DNA of 64,000 nucleotides from Aquimarina pacifica (GTDB lineage Bacteria > Bacteroidota > Bacteroidia > Flavobacteriales > Flavobacteriaceae), in assembly GCF_000520955.1 (NCBI RefSeq), contig NZ_JACC01000009.1, positions 1 through 64,000 on the forward strand, read 5' to 3'. Shown piece after piece: positions 44,872 through 53,873 of this stretch. Both the position numbers and the translations under genes were made by a program. Each line of letters starts with the position of its first letter. The stretch's first letter is position 1. Below the pieces are notes generated by a model. That model worked only from the letters and a program-made list of their open reading frames with translations, ran no database searches and had not been told where the DNA came from.

Positions 44872-45957
44872 TTATAACTTGATAAGACTACCATCAGTTT
44901 TTGCCGATTTGTAAATGGCCTCTACAATTCTAATATCCTTCATGCCTTCTTCGCCGGGAACAATAATAGGAGTATTATTTAATATAGAAAGGGCATCATC
45001 ATCCATCTGCTTGGCTTGTTGGTTTTCTATATATTGATTTAATAATTTTCCATCGCTTGTTTTTCCTTGTACACCAGAATACATAGAAAAAGGTTGTAAT
45101 GTATACCATCCTTTTTCGCAGTCGGCATAGAGTCTATGCATAGATTTTCCAACACTTGTTTTACCATAAGCCATAGCGCCAGAGGGAAATTCTAAGGTAA
45201 AATGAGTAGTTTCGTCGGTTTCACTAAAAATTTCAGGTCTAGTAGTCATTTGTTGTGCTGATACAGATATAGGTTCTTCTGCAGTGGTATAACGAGCTGC
45301 ATTAAGGGCATATACTCCGAGATCATACATAGTGCCCCCACCTAATTCAGAATTTAATCTCCAGCTGCGTTCAGGGTTAGATACATTGTATCCGATTTCA
45401 GCTTTAACGGTTTTAATTTTTCCGAAGGGTTTTGATGTACCCCAAGCTATCACGGTTCGGGTATTAGGTTCGTGTTGCATACGATACCCAATGGTAAGTT
45501 GTACCTTATTCTTTTTACATGCAGTTATTATGGATTGGCATTCTGCTACTGTTTTTGCCATTGGTTTTTCGCACCATACATGTTTGCCAGTGTTTGCTGC
45601 TTCGATAGCGTATTTTGCATGTAATCCTGTAGGTACTACAATATATACAACATCTATATCTGGGTTATTTGCGATACGATTCATTGTTTGATAATTGTAT
45701 ACATTTTTATCTGGAATTTGATACCGTTCTTGCCAAATAGGAATTTTCCATGGGCTACCAGTTACAATACCTGTTAGTTTGCAGTGTTTTGTTAGTTTAA
45801 GAGCAGGTGCCAATACAGCCGTGCTATAATTTCCTAAACCAACGAGACAAACACCTATTTTTTTTTGATTGGAGTTTGTATATAAGGTCGAAAGAGGTAG
45901 GAGACTACCAGCTACTACAATACTCGTATTACGGATAAATTTCCTTCTGTCTAACAT
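44872..45957 (-). CDS. Gfo/Idh/MocA-family oxidoreductase with Tat-like signal
   Basis: A 361-aa protein. The N-terminus has a twin-arginine-like signal (DRRKFIRNTSIVVAGSLLPL), so it may be exported folded with its cofactor. The NAD(P)-binding part has VGLGNYSTAVLAP (GxGxxS type) and the catalytic region has EKPMAKTVAECQ (Lys of the EKP motif), then YRMQHEP and GGTMYDLGVY, as in glucose-fructose oxidoreductase relatives. Substrate, probably a sugar, unknown. The start region has no clear promoter box. Confidence 0.88.
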   Translation of the reverse strand: MLDRRKFIRNTSIVVAGSLLPLSTLYTNSNQKKIGVCLVGLGNYSTAVLAPALKLTKHCKLTGIVTGSPWKIPIWQERYQIPDKNVYNYQTMNRIANNPDIDVVYIVVPTGLHAKYAIEAANTGKHVWCEKPMAKTVAECQSIITACKKNKVQLTIGYRMQHEPNTRTVIAWGTSKPFGKIKTVKAEIGYNVSNPERSWRLNSELGGGTMYDLGVYALNAARYTTAEEPISVSAQQMTTRPEIFSETDETTHFTLEFPSGAMAYGKTSVGKSMHRLYADCEKGWYTLQPFSMYSGVQGKTSDGKLLNQYIENQQAKQMDDDALSILNNTPIIVPGEEGMKDIRIVEAIYKSAKTDGSLIKL

Positions 45958-46081
45958 CTTAAAAAGAGATTAATGAAACTCTTATAAGGTACGTTTTAAT
46001 ACAATATCATTATGTTGTCACTTTGTTAAAGCTTGTGGGTTAACTCATTAATTTTCCCATTCAACCGGATCAAAGATGGTG

Positions 46082-46477
46082 TTAGATGAATAGGTTACTT
46101 ATTTCTTTTGTAATTCTGGCGGGTTTTAGTGTTTCCTTGCGTAGAAAACACCAGGTAGTTTTTGCAGAAACCAATGTTTTTTCAGTTGTTGTATTGATAA
46201 TTTGAGTTCTACGCTCACTTTTTGCCCCACGAGAATGATGTATCCAAGTTTTTATTGTGATAGGGTCATTTTTATACGCAGGATGATGATAATCAATATT
46301 ATGGTTCAGTACCACCCAAACAAATGAGCTTCGAGTAGCCTCATTTGTTTTGGATTCCCAATGTTTTTTTGCAATATCTTGTATCCACTGCAAGTAAACA
46401 ACATTGTTTACATGTCCCATCTCATCTATTGCAGTTTCAGGTACTGTAAACTGTTGTAAGAATATTCGAGATTCCAT
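46082..46477 (-). CDS. Acyl-CoA thioesterase, 4HBT hot-dog fold
   Basis: A 131-aa hot-dog-fold protein. ETAIDEMGHVNNVVYLQWIQD carries the 4HBT motif (key parts: Asp in IDEMGHVNN, and the helix VYLQWI). NIDYHHPAYKNDPITIKTWI matches the central strand region. It likely hydrolyses an acyl-CoA; substrate unknown. It lies between a Gfo/Idh oxidoreductase and mgtE, all leftward with gaps, so it may be on its own. Confidence 0.86.
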   Translation of the reverse strand: MESRIFLQQFTVPETAIDEMGHVNNVVYLQWIQDIAKKHWESKTNEATRSSFVWVVLNHNIDYHHPAYKNDPITIKTWIHHSRGAKSERRTQIINTTTEKTLVSAKTTWCFLRKETLKPARITKEISNLFI

Positions 46478-46520
46478 AAAAGGGTAGATTATATTTAAAA
46501 TTTAGAATTTGAAATGTAAA

Positions 46521-47870
46521 TTAGAACCCCAAAACAAGTTTTGCAATATAAAAGAAAAGGTAGATACCAAAAATATCATTACTTGTTGTTATAAAAGGCC
46601 CCGTCGCAATGGCTGGATCAATTCCTCTTTTGTCTAATATAATGGGTACAAAAGTTCCTACAAGAGCAGCAACAATAATAACCAGAATAAGAGCAGCTGC
46701 TACGGTAATATTAAATAGTAAATCATATTGACGAATCATTCCGTAGAGAATGAGTAACACTGCTAATGCTACTCCATTTATTAAGCTAAGTCCGATTTCT
46801 TTAAGTAATCGATTTACAAGACTGCCTTTTACATTATCATTGGCCAACCCTTGAACAATGATTGCAGAGGATTGTACACCTACATTTCCTGCCATTGCTG
46901 CAATTAAAGGAGTGAAGAAGAACAGATCGGGATATTTTTCTAGTGCTTCATGAAAACCACCCATTATAGAAACACTTCCTAATCCCCCAAAAAGTCCCAA
47001 AACTAGCCACGGTAATCGCGCTCTAGTAAGCTCCCAGACATTATCATCTGCTTCTACATCTTGAGAAATACCTGCCGCTAGTTGGTAATCTTTTTCTGCC
47101 TCGTCTACTATAAAATCGACCATATCATCTATGGTTACACGACCAACTAATACTCCGTTATGGTCTACAACAGGAATAGCTTCGAGATCATACTTTTGCA
47201 TAATCCGAGAGACTTCTTCGCCATCAGTATCAACATCTACAGAATCAACTTTTGGGATATATATATCGCTAATATGTGTTTTTGTAGATGCGGTTAATAA
47301 ATCTTTAAGAGATAATCTGCCTTTTAACTTTTCTTCCTTATCTACCACATAAATTGAATGTACACGTGTCACCTTCTCAGCCTGTCGTCTCATTTCTCGA
47401 ACACAACCGGCAACGGTCCAGGTCTCCTTTACTTTAACCAATTCTTTTGCCATTAAACCACCTGCAGTATCTTCATCATAGGAGAGAAGTTCTTTTATAT
47501 CCTCTGCACGTTTCTCATCTTCTATTTGAGCGATTACCTTTTCTGCACGACCTTCTGGGAGTTCTGCAATAATATCTGCAGCATCATCACTATCCATTTC
47601 TTCTAATTCTTCTGCAATTTCTTTTGCAGAAAGTTTTTCAAGAATACGTTCACGAAAATCATCTTCAAGTTCTGTAAGAGCCTCCGAAGTTTTTTCGCTA
47701 TCTAATAGTTTGATAATGTATGTGGCCTGTGATAAAGAGAGAGCACTAATAATTTCTGCAACATCAGCAAAATGGATCTCGCTGAGCATCTTACGCAAGT
47801 TAGTATCACCTTCTACTTCTATAAGGTGTTTTACTTGTTTGATAAGTTCATCAGAAGCATGAAATTGCAT
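46521..47870 (-). CDS. mgtE: Magnesium transporter MgtE
   Basis: A 449-aa Mg2+ channel. The N-terminal superhelical domain (about residues 1-125; EEMDSDDAADIIAELPE) is a Mg-sensing part, the CBS pair (about 135-255) ends in VPIVDHNGVL-type motif AIPVVDHNGVLVGRVTIDDM (quoted only in part), and five membrane helices follow (about 275-449) including the pore stretch MAGNVGVQSSAIIVQGLA and ATGPFITTSNDIFGI near the end. All are family signatures. A TATCTTTG box lies 90 nt upstream. Confidence 0.95.
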   Translation of the reverse strand: MQFHASDELIKQVKHLIEVEGDTNLRKMLSEIHFADVAEIISALSLSQATYIIKLLDSEKTSEALTELEDDFRERILEKLSAKEIAEELEEMDSDDAADIIAELPEGRAEKVIAQIEDEKRAEDIKELLSYDEDTAGGLMAKELVKVKETWTVAGCVREMRRQAEKVTRVHSIYVVDKEEKLKGRLSLKDLLTASTKTHISDIYIPKVDSVDVDTDGEEVSRIMQKYDLEAIPVVDHNGVLVGRVTIDDMVDFIVDEAEKDYQLAAGISQDVEADDNVWELTRARLPWLVLGLFGGLGSVSIMGGFHEALEKYPDLFFFTPLIAAMAGNVGVQSSAIIVQGLANDNVKGSLVNRLLKEIGLSLINGVALAVLLILYGMIRQYDLLFNITVAAALILVIIVAALVGTFVPIILDKRGIDPAIATGPFITTSNDIFGIYLFFYIAKLVLGF

Positions 47871-47960
47871 ATATAAAGTGCGTATTTAGGTGATCTTTTA
47901 TGCCAACGTTTGTTTATTACGATCTATAAAATGATTATTTATTATTATACAAACGCCCAC

Positions 47961-47968
47961 AAAGATAA
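47961..47968 (-). promoter_or_regulatory. -7 promoter box for mgtE
   Basis: On the minus strand TATCTTTG matches TAnnTTTG and gives a leader of about 85 nt. It lies between rsmA's stop and mgtE's start, so mgtE is not fully dependent on rsmA. I saw no M-box-like folding. Confidence 0.5.
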
Positions 47969-48008
47969 CCAAAGAATTTAATTGAGCTTTATGGTTGTAT
48001 TAAATCAC

Positions 48009-48875
48009 TTAATCAATTGATTTTTCGATTACCTGGGTTAGTTCTATAAACTGTTTTACATTTAATTGCTCAGGTCGTTTAGATAAAATTTCGAGATCTT
48101 TTATAGTTTCAGGAAGTTGAAAGGTTTTTAAGCTATTTCTCAAGGTTTTTCGGCGTTGACCAAAAGAAGTTTTTACAACTCTAAAGAACAATTTTTCATC
48201 ACAGGGTAAGGAATAATCATTTTTTCTGATCAATCGTAAGACACCACTTTCTACTTTGGGCGGAGGGTCAAAAACATCTGGAGGAACAGTAAATAAATAT
48301 TCAGCATCATAAAATGCCTGAGTAAGTACAGATAAAATACCATATGTTTTACTGCCCGATGATTCGCAAATACGTTGAGCAACCTCTTTTTGAAACATCC
48401 CTGTAAATTCAGGAATTCGTTCTTTATTTTCTAAAGTTTTAAATACTATTTGTGTTGAGATATTATAGGGGAAATTGCCCGTAATTGCAAATTGCTCTTT
48501 ATTAAATAGGGTGTCTAGGTTATATTTCAGGAAATCACCTTCTAAAACCTGAAAGGATTTATTTCCTGAAAGTATATTAGTGTGTTCTAGTCTAAAATTT
48601 GTATTCAAATAATCAATAGATTCGTTGTCTAAATCCATTGCAATAAGAGCAATGTTTTTTTGTAGAATGTATTTTGTTAAAACACCCATTCCAGGTCCAA
48701 TTTCAATAGTGTTTTTATATCCATTGAGAGTCAGAGTGTCTGCAATTTTTTGAGCAATCTTTTCATCTTTCAGAAAATGTTGACCAAGATGTTTTTTGGC
48801 TTTTACAGCTCCGGCTTCGAACAATTTCTTTGCTTGAGGAAAAGACTTCTCGTATTTTTTCTTTTTTTTACTCAT
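48009..48875 (-). CDS. rsmA: 16S rRNA dimethyladenosine transferase RsmA (KsgA)
   Basis: It dimethylates two adenosines near the 3' end of 16S rRNA. The core begins at [13 protein letters not shown] (about residue 24), and the SAM site is [14 protein letters not shown]; the catalytic motif is GNFPYNIST (NFPY replacing NLPY). 288 aa. The residues before the usual start are a basic tail ([12 protein letters not shown]); no other start codon lies near, so the extension is real. Family members act in ribosome quality control. Confidence 0.95.
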   Translation of the reverse strand: MSKKKKKYEKSFPQAKKLFEAGAVKAKKHLGQHFLKDEKIAQKIADTLTLNGYKNTIEIGPGMGVLTKYILQKNIALIAMDLDNESIDYLNTNFRLEHTNILSGNKSFQVLEGDFLKYNLDTLFNKEQFAITGNFPYNISTQIVFKTLENKERIPEFTGMFQKEVAQRICESSGSKTYGILSVLTQAFYDAEYLFTVPPDVFDPPPKVESGVLRLIRKNDYSLPCDEKLFFRVVKTSFGQRRKTLRNSLKTFQLPETIKDLEILSKRPEQLNVKQFIELTQVIEKSID

Positions 48876-48915
48876 TTTAGAATGTTCATTGCATGGTACT
48901 GCAAGTTTATGAATA

Positions 48916-49224
48916 TTATTGTTGGCTAATGATTTCTAACTCGGTTCTAAAAGCCACAAATTTACCTGCAAAAATATTGGATTTGGCACGAAGCTGCTCT
49001 GCATCCTGAGTATAATATTGCTGTAAGGTTTCTTTGCTATCGGTTGTATATTGTACAGAATATGTAACACCACCCATTTCTTCTTCTACAAGTACTTTGG
49101 TCATAAGTGCATTGCTGAATTTTCCGGTAGCTAGCATATCAGGGATGTGTTCTTCTTTCATCCAAACTAACCATTTCTCATGGATAGTTTCCTCTACATT
49201 GATAGTGACATTATATATGTACAT
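48916..49224 (-). CDS. DUF4286 family protein
   Basis: A 102-aa ferredoxin-like fold protein starting [18 protein letters not shown]. The motif [18 protein letters not shown]-type ([14 protein letters not shown]) and [11 protein letters not shown] are shared by DUF4286 proteins of Bacteroidetes; role unknown. It has the cleanest promoter in the window just upstream and lies 40 nt before rsmA, so it probably drives both. Confidence 0.82.
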   Translation of the reverse strand: MYIYNVTINVEETIHEKWLVWMKEEHIPDMLATGKFSNALMTKVLVEEEMGGVTYSVQYTTDSKETLQQYYTQDAEQLRAKSNIFAGKFVAFRTELEIISQQ

Positions 49225-49268
49225 GAGTATCTTTTATTTTTATGGAAAGCTATATTTACTAAAGGAAG

Positions 49269-49297
49269 CAAAGTTACGTACTTAAAATTGAATACAA
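49269..49297 (-). promoter_or_regulatory. Complete Bacteroidetes promoter (TTG-N18-TAACTTTG)
   Basis: On the minus strand TTG (49297-49295) is followed after 18 nt by TAACTTTG (49276-49269). Both boxes and spacing match consensus. It precedes the DUF4286 gene by 44 nt. Confidence 0.75.
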
Positions 49298-49404
49298 TTC
49301 GTATTAGAGCGAGGAACAAATATTTATTTAAAAAAATGGTTCTAATGGTCTAATAGCTGTTTCATAATTAGACTTAATAATAAATTAAACTCTCTTTGAT
49401 GGAT

Positions 49405-51192
49405 TTAATTAATGGCGTCTCCTCTTAGGGTTCTGTATTTTTTTCGTGCGTCTACGAAGTAAATACTGTCGGCATGATTAAAGATAATCTTTTCATAAAG
49501 CTCCTTTGCTTTTTCTGGTTCACCTAATTGATTACTATAGAGTTCAGCTAACCAATAATAAGCATCGTCAGCTAGAATGTCATCATTATAAAACTCTATA
49601 ATTTTTAGATAATTAACTTTTGCTTTTTCAAACTGTTTTTCTTTTTCATACAATTTTGCCTGTCGTAAAAAAGCTTCATCTTCTATTTTTTCTCCTTTGT
49701 GTTGCGTTAGAATTTTTTCATACATTATTATGGCTTCATCATTTTTATTCTGGAAAGCCAGTAAATCTGCTTTAGCAAAAATCTTAAGAGCTGTTTGCGT
49801 AGAGTCCTCATGAGAGTTATCATTAATTATAAGACTGAGCTCCATGGCATCATTTGCGATTAATTGAGAGGTAGAGGATTTTAAAACATCTAGTTGAGTC
49901 TGGGCCCAAGCAAAATCACCTTTGTAATAACTTGTTTTAGCTACTTTGAAACGTGCATCCTGAGCAAGGAAGTTATTTTTTAGAGCGTTTTGTACTTGAG
50001 TATAGTAAATTAAGGCTTGGTTAAATTTTTGATCTAAAACCAGAATATCAGCAATTTCCATTTTTATTCTAGAAGATTGAAATCTGGACAAATGTTCTCG
50101 CGTAATTATTTTTTTTAGAAAATCCAGTCCCTCTTGTTTTTTATCTAGACTGAACGCTAGAAAGTGCGCATAATCTACTTGTAACCCTATTGTTTCGTGA
50201 GATTTTCCGTATTCATCGAATACATTTTCATATTGCGTTGCAATGGTCGGGTATTCTTTTTCGGTAGCATTATCGACCTTTGCTTTAAGAATGATTTTAT
50301 GAGCAGTAAGTTTCATGTCCTTAGAAACAGGAGTCTCGAGAACATAATTGAGAATCTCTGAAGCAGACTTAATATCTTTTTCTGCAATAGCAATTCTGGC
50401 AAGATCAATGATGCCATCGGGCCCTTCTGCTTTACGTTTATAAATTGCCTTTTCTTGTGTAAATGCCTTTTTAAATTCTTTTTGTTGAACAAATAACCAA
50501 CTCAACATCTCATTGTAGACAATGTTAGGCTGTTGTTGTAGTTTTTTAATTAGTAATTTTCTAAAAATAACATTGGCCTCGTTAATAGGGTCTTCTGTAA
50601 TGTATTCTGAAAAATTACGTTGCACTACACTTAGGTAATTAGGTTGCGATTGTACAAGTGTTAAATAGCTATTAAACATTTTTTCAAGCTTTCCTTGTTC
50701 CCCATAAATTTTGGCTAACTGAACACTGTAATTTGTTCTAGGGTTATCTTTCATTCCTTTTTCGTAAATGATAGCCGCTTGATCTAATAAACTGTATTTT
50801 TCAAAAGTTTGTGCCAAAGAATAGGCGTGATTTTTACTGTTTTTTCCATAAGCGGCAATAGCTTTGTCATAATAAGAAGTGGCTTGATCATGTTTACCTT
50901 GTACATCAAAGTGGTGACCAAGTTCTACTAGCATTTGCGCATTATCAGGATTTTCTTTGATTCTTTTTGTAAGAATAGTTTCTGCCTCGGCAAATTGCTC
51001 GAGTTGTTGGTGCGATTCGACTAATCCTAGAATATATGTGGTACGACTAGGGTTTTTTGCATATAATTTCTTAAAAACAGAAAGAGCCTTTTCATATTGT
51101 CCCTGTCTTATATAATTTTTTGCCAACTGTTCTGATTGAGAATAGGTCAAAAAAGAAAGCAATAAAGTGATATATAAAAAGATAGGGCGCAT
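49405..51192 (-). CDS. Exported TPR-repeat protein
   Basis: A 595-aa protein with a signal peptide (about 1-18, ending TYSQ) followed by many tetratricopeptide repeats (for example AKNYIRQGQYEKALSVFKKL, and near the C-terminus EKAKVNYLKIIEFYNDD then AEDAYYWLAELYSN-like units). TPR proteins scaffold protein complexes; the periplasmic place and lack of a lipobox suggest a soluble periplasmic scaffold. I do not recognise the subfamily. A TTG-N20-TATATTTA promoter-like pair is upstream. Confidence 0.85.
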   Translation of the reverse strand: MRPIFLYITLLLSFLTYSQSEQLAKNYIRQGQYEKALSVFKKLYAKNPSRTTYILGLVESHQQLEQFAEAETILTKRIKENPDNAQMLVELGHHFDVQGKHDQATSYYDKAIAAYGKNSKNHAYSLAQTFEKYSLLDQAAIIYEKGMKDNPRTNYSVQLAKIYGEQGKLEKMFNSYLTLVQSQPNYLSVVQRNFSEYITEDPINEANVIFRKLLIKKLQQQPNIVYNEMLSWLFVQQKEFKKAFTQEKAIYKRKAEGPDGIIDLARIAIAEKDIKSASEILNYVLETPVSKDMKLTAHKIILKAKVDNATEKEYPTIATQYENVFDEYGKSHETIGLQVDYAHFLAFSLDKKQEGLDFLKKIITREHLSRFQSSRIKMEIADILVLDQKFNQALIYYTQVQNALKNNFLAQDARFKVAKTSYYKGDFAWAQTQLDVLKSSTSQLIANDAMELSLIINDNSHEDSTQTALKIFAKADLLAFQNKNDEAIIMYEKILTQHKGEKIEDEAFLRQAKLYEKEKQFEKAKVNYLKIIEFYNDDILADDAYYWLAELYSNQLGEPEKAKELYEKIIFNHADSIYFVDARKKYRTLRGDAIN

Positions 51193-51435
51193 TACAGATG
51201 TTTTTTGTAAATATAGCGGTTAACTAACAAAGTAGCAAGATCATATTGCTATCAATAGTACAGGTACATTGATTTATTGCAAATTAAGCATTGTATCTTA
51301 TGAATGAAACGCAGAATTACATTTTGGGTGGTCGCATTAGAGAGTCAGTGTAATTCTATAGAAAAGTATGATCTCGAAAAGAGACTAATGATTACTTATA
51401 TATTCGAGTATTGAGAAGCAAAGTTTATGGTATTT

Positions 51436-51473
51436 TCTTTTACTCCCTCATATGTCTAAGGGAGTAAAAGAAG
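51436..51473 (-). other. Inverted repeat beyond the serS stop
   Basis: A perfect 14-bp stem (arms 51436-51449 and 51460-51473; core TTTTACTCCCT / AGGGAGTAAAA, 10-nt loop) lies just past the serS stop. It is a possible 3'-end structure, but the sequence after it on the minus strand is not T-rich, so it is not a standard intrinsic terminator. Confidence 0.5.
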
Positions 51474-51479
51474 GATGTT

Positions 51480-52751
51480 TTAATCAATATATTCGAATCC
51501 GCAGTATGGTACGAGTACCTTTGGGATTTTTATGCCTTTTGGGGTCTGATAATTTTCTAAAATACCCGCTAGTACTCTTGGCAATGCTAATGAACTTCCG
51601 TTGAGTGTATGTGCTAATTGATTTTTACCATTAGAGTCCTTGAAACGTAATTTGAGACGATTTGCTTGATAAGATTCAAAATTAGATACCGAGCTTATTT
51701 CTAACCAACGATCCTGAGCCGTAGAAAACACCTCAAAATCATAAGTCAAAGCAGCTGTAAAACCAATATCTCCTCCACAAAGACGTAGTATTCTATAAGG
51801 TAATTCTAGTTCTCTAAGAATGTCTTTAACGTGCGCTACCATCCCATCTAGTGCTTGATAGGAGTTCTCGGGTTTTTCTACACGCACAATTTCTACTTTG
51901 TCAAATTGATGTAATCGGTTTAAACCACGAACATGTGCCCCGTATGAACCTGCTTCTCTTCTAAAACAGGGTGTATATCCTGTGCAACAAATAGGAAGTT
52001 CTTTTTCGGTAACTAATTCATCTCTAAAAAGATTTGTTACAGGAACTTCTGCAGTAGGGATGAGGTATAAATCATCGCCGGTTACGTGATACATTTGTCC
52101 TTCTTTATCGGGTAGTTGTCCTGTACCATATCCAGAGGTTTCATTTACAAGATGCGGAACCTGAAATTCTTTGTATCCAGCTTCGGTGTTTTTGTCTAAA
52201 AAATAATTAATTAAAGCACGTTGCAACCGTGCTCCTTTTCCTTTATATACAGGAAAACCTGCCCCTGTTATTTTTACACCTAACTCAAAATCAATAATAT
52301 CGTATTTTTTTGCAAGCTCCCAATGTGGTAACGCACCCTCTTCGAGCGTTGGGATATCCCCTTCTTTGTATACTTCTTCATTATCTTCTTCACTCTGACC
52401 ATTAGCAACTGAGGTGTGCGGGATATTAGGAATTGTATAGAGTAATTGGGTTAGTTCTTCCTGAATTTGGGTGAGTTTTGTACCAAGCTCTTTAGAATTT
52501 TCTTTTAACTGTGCTGTTTTTTCCTTGAGCAAGTTTGCCTTTTGTTGTTCTCCGTTTTTAAAAAGCATACCGATTTGCTTAGAAAAAGTATTCGAATCGG
52601 CTAACGTATGGTCGAGTTTTGCTTGTGTCGCACGGCGATCTTCATCTAATGCGATCACTTTTTCTAAAATAGGTGCTCCGTCAAAATTACGTTTTGCAAG
52701 AGATTTAATATATTCCTCTTTGTTTGCTATGATGTTTGTTACTAATAACAT
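51480..52751 (-). CDS. serS: Seryl-tRNA synthetase
   Basis: A class II synthetase charging tRNA-Ser. The start at MLLVTNIIANKEEYIKSLAK (52751) fits the family; 22 codons upstream are an unlikely extension. An N-terminal coiled-coil (about residues 25-105) binds the tRNA. Motif 2 is CFRREAGSYG, and motif 3 is LNGSSLALPRVLAGILENYQ-type (TLNGSSLALPRVLAGILE in part); SNFESYQANRLKLRF is also typical. About 423 aa. A hairpin and a TACATTTG box are in the upstream leader. Confidence 0.95.
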   Translation of the reverse strand: MLLVTNIIANKEEYIKSLAKRNFDGAPILEKVIALDEDRRATQAKLDHTLADSNTFSKQIGMLFKNGEQQKANLLKEKTAQLKENSKELGTKLTQIQEELTQLLYTIPNIPHTSVANGQSEEDNEEVYKEGDIPTLEEGALPHWELAKKYDIIDFELGVKITGAGFPVYKGKGARLQRALINYFLDKNTEAGYKEFQVPHLVNETSGYGTGQLPDKEGQMYHVTGDDLYLIPTAEVPVTNLFRDELVTEKELPICCTGYTPCFRREAGSYGAHVRGLNRLHQFDKVEIVRVEKPENSYQALDGMVAHVKDILRELELPYRILRLCGGDIGFTAALTYDFEVFSTAQDRWLEISSVSNFESYQANRLKLRFKDSNGKNQLAHTLNGSSLALPRVLAGILENYQTPKGIKIPKVLVPYCGFEYID

Positions 52752-52790
52752 GGTATCTTTTTTGGGCGATTCCCGGGCTATCCGTTGTAT

Positions 52791-52812
52791 CTTCGAAACA
52801 AGTTCGAAGGAT
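52791..52812 (-). promoter_or_regulatory. Hairpin in the serS leader
   Basis: On the minus strand CTTCGAA and TTCGAAG form a 7-bp stem around a short CTTGT loop, between the TACATTTG box and the serS start. It could affect translation of serS, but no known riboswitch matches. Confidence 0.35.
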
Positions 52813-52842
52813 GCCACTACTATCCCTATCGCAATGAGGAAA

Positions 52843-52850
52843 CAAATGTA
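52843..52850 (-). promoter_or_regulatory. -7 promoter box for serS
   Basis: On the minus strand TACATTTG matches TAnnTTTG and gives a leader of about 85 nt before the ATG at 52751. No -33 TTG seen. Confidence 0.5.
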
Positions 52851-52889
52851 AAGAAAAGATGGGTTTTAGGAAACGTGACCTTAAGAAAA

Positions 52890-53873
52890 TTAATAGGTAC
52901 ATCCGCATTTACTTCTTCTACATCCGAAATCAATTCCTAGAGTAATTAAGTGAGATCCCAATGCGCTGCTAGCTTCAAAAGACTCATTAAGATTAACCAG
53001 GTATCCATAGGCAACATAGAAATTAGATTTTTTAATACCGATCATGGGTGATACAGACAGAGGTTTCATATCCTGATCTATAAGTGATCGCATACTTGCC
53101 CCGATCCAGTAATAGTCTCCTCGATTCATTTTTCTAACTTTTAGGTTAAAATCCGCTGTACTTCTTCCGTCACCAGCAAAACCTTGATACAAGACAGAAG
53201 GTTCTATTTCTAGGTCATATTGTCGATTATCAAATGTATATCCTGCATACACCTGATAATTTTGTAGTTTAGAAGGTTCGGCAGCGCTAAACTCATCGAT
53301 CTCTTTTTGAATAAGATTGACTGCATTTGCACTTAGAAAGAATCTGCCTAATCTATAAAGCATACCTATATCAAAATTAGAATTGTTTACTTCAATACTT
53401 TCTAAGCTTGGATTGATGGGATTGTCTGGATTTCCGTTAGAAAATCCAGAGGAATTGATGAAGAATTGAGTAAATCTATAGCTTAAGCCAAAAGATAGAT
53501 AATGTTCTTCACCACTCAATGTAAGGTGATGCGCAAATGATACTTGTAATCCTTTTTGCGAGGTAAATCCGTTTTTGTCATTGAACAATATTGCACCAAC
53601 TCCCGAACGATCAGAAATTCTACCGTCTATCGATAGGGACTGAGTAGAAGGAGCATCAGGAATGTTGACCCATTGCTCGAATCCTGATGCACGAATTTGC
53701 CAACAATCCCCTATACCCGAATAAGCACTGGATATGAGGTAAGGGTTATCGGCGATATACTGATTTTGTATAGGAGCAAGAAACTCTTGACTGTAGTTCT
53801 TATGAGGTATCACAATACATACTATAAACATTATTATGATACGTTTTCCGAAGTATTTTAGTAGTGCTATCAT
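52890..53873 (-). CDS. sprF: PorP/SprF-family outer-membrane protein
   Basis: A 327-aa protein with a signal peptide (about 1-28, ending NYSQ), then the family start PIQNQYIADNPYLISSAYSG and beta-strand pairs (RASGFEQWVNIPDAPSTQSL, GVGAILFNDKNGFTSQKG) ending in a C-terminal strand. SprF-type proteins help T9SS secretion and attachment of the partner SprB-like protein. Its ATG directly follows the TAG of the giant upstream gene, so the pair is an operon. It ends CRRSKCGCTY, a small cysteine cluster. Confidence 0.9.
   Translation of the reverse strand: MIALLKYFGKRIIIMFIVCIVIPHKNYSQEFLAPIQNQYIADNPYLISSAYSGIGDCWQIRASGFEQWVNIPDAPSTQSLSIDGRISDRSGVGAILFNDKNGFTSQKGLQVSFAHHLTLSGEEHYLSFGLSYRFTQFFINSSGFSNGNPDNPINPSLESIEVNNSNFDIGMLYRLGRFFLSANAVNLIQKEIDEFSAAEPSKLQNYQVYAGYTFDNRQYDLEIEPSVLYQGFAGDGRSTADFNLKVRKMNRGDYYWIGASMRSLIDQDMKPLSVSPMIGIKKSNFYVAYGYLVNLNESFEASSALGSHLITLGIDFGCRRSKCGCTY

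Noticed and set aside
51436-51473. Strong terminator for serS
   Set aside because: The stem is perfect but is not followed by a T-run on the serS strand; kept only as an inverted repeat.
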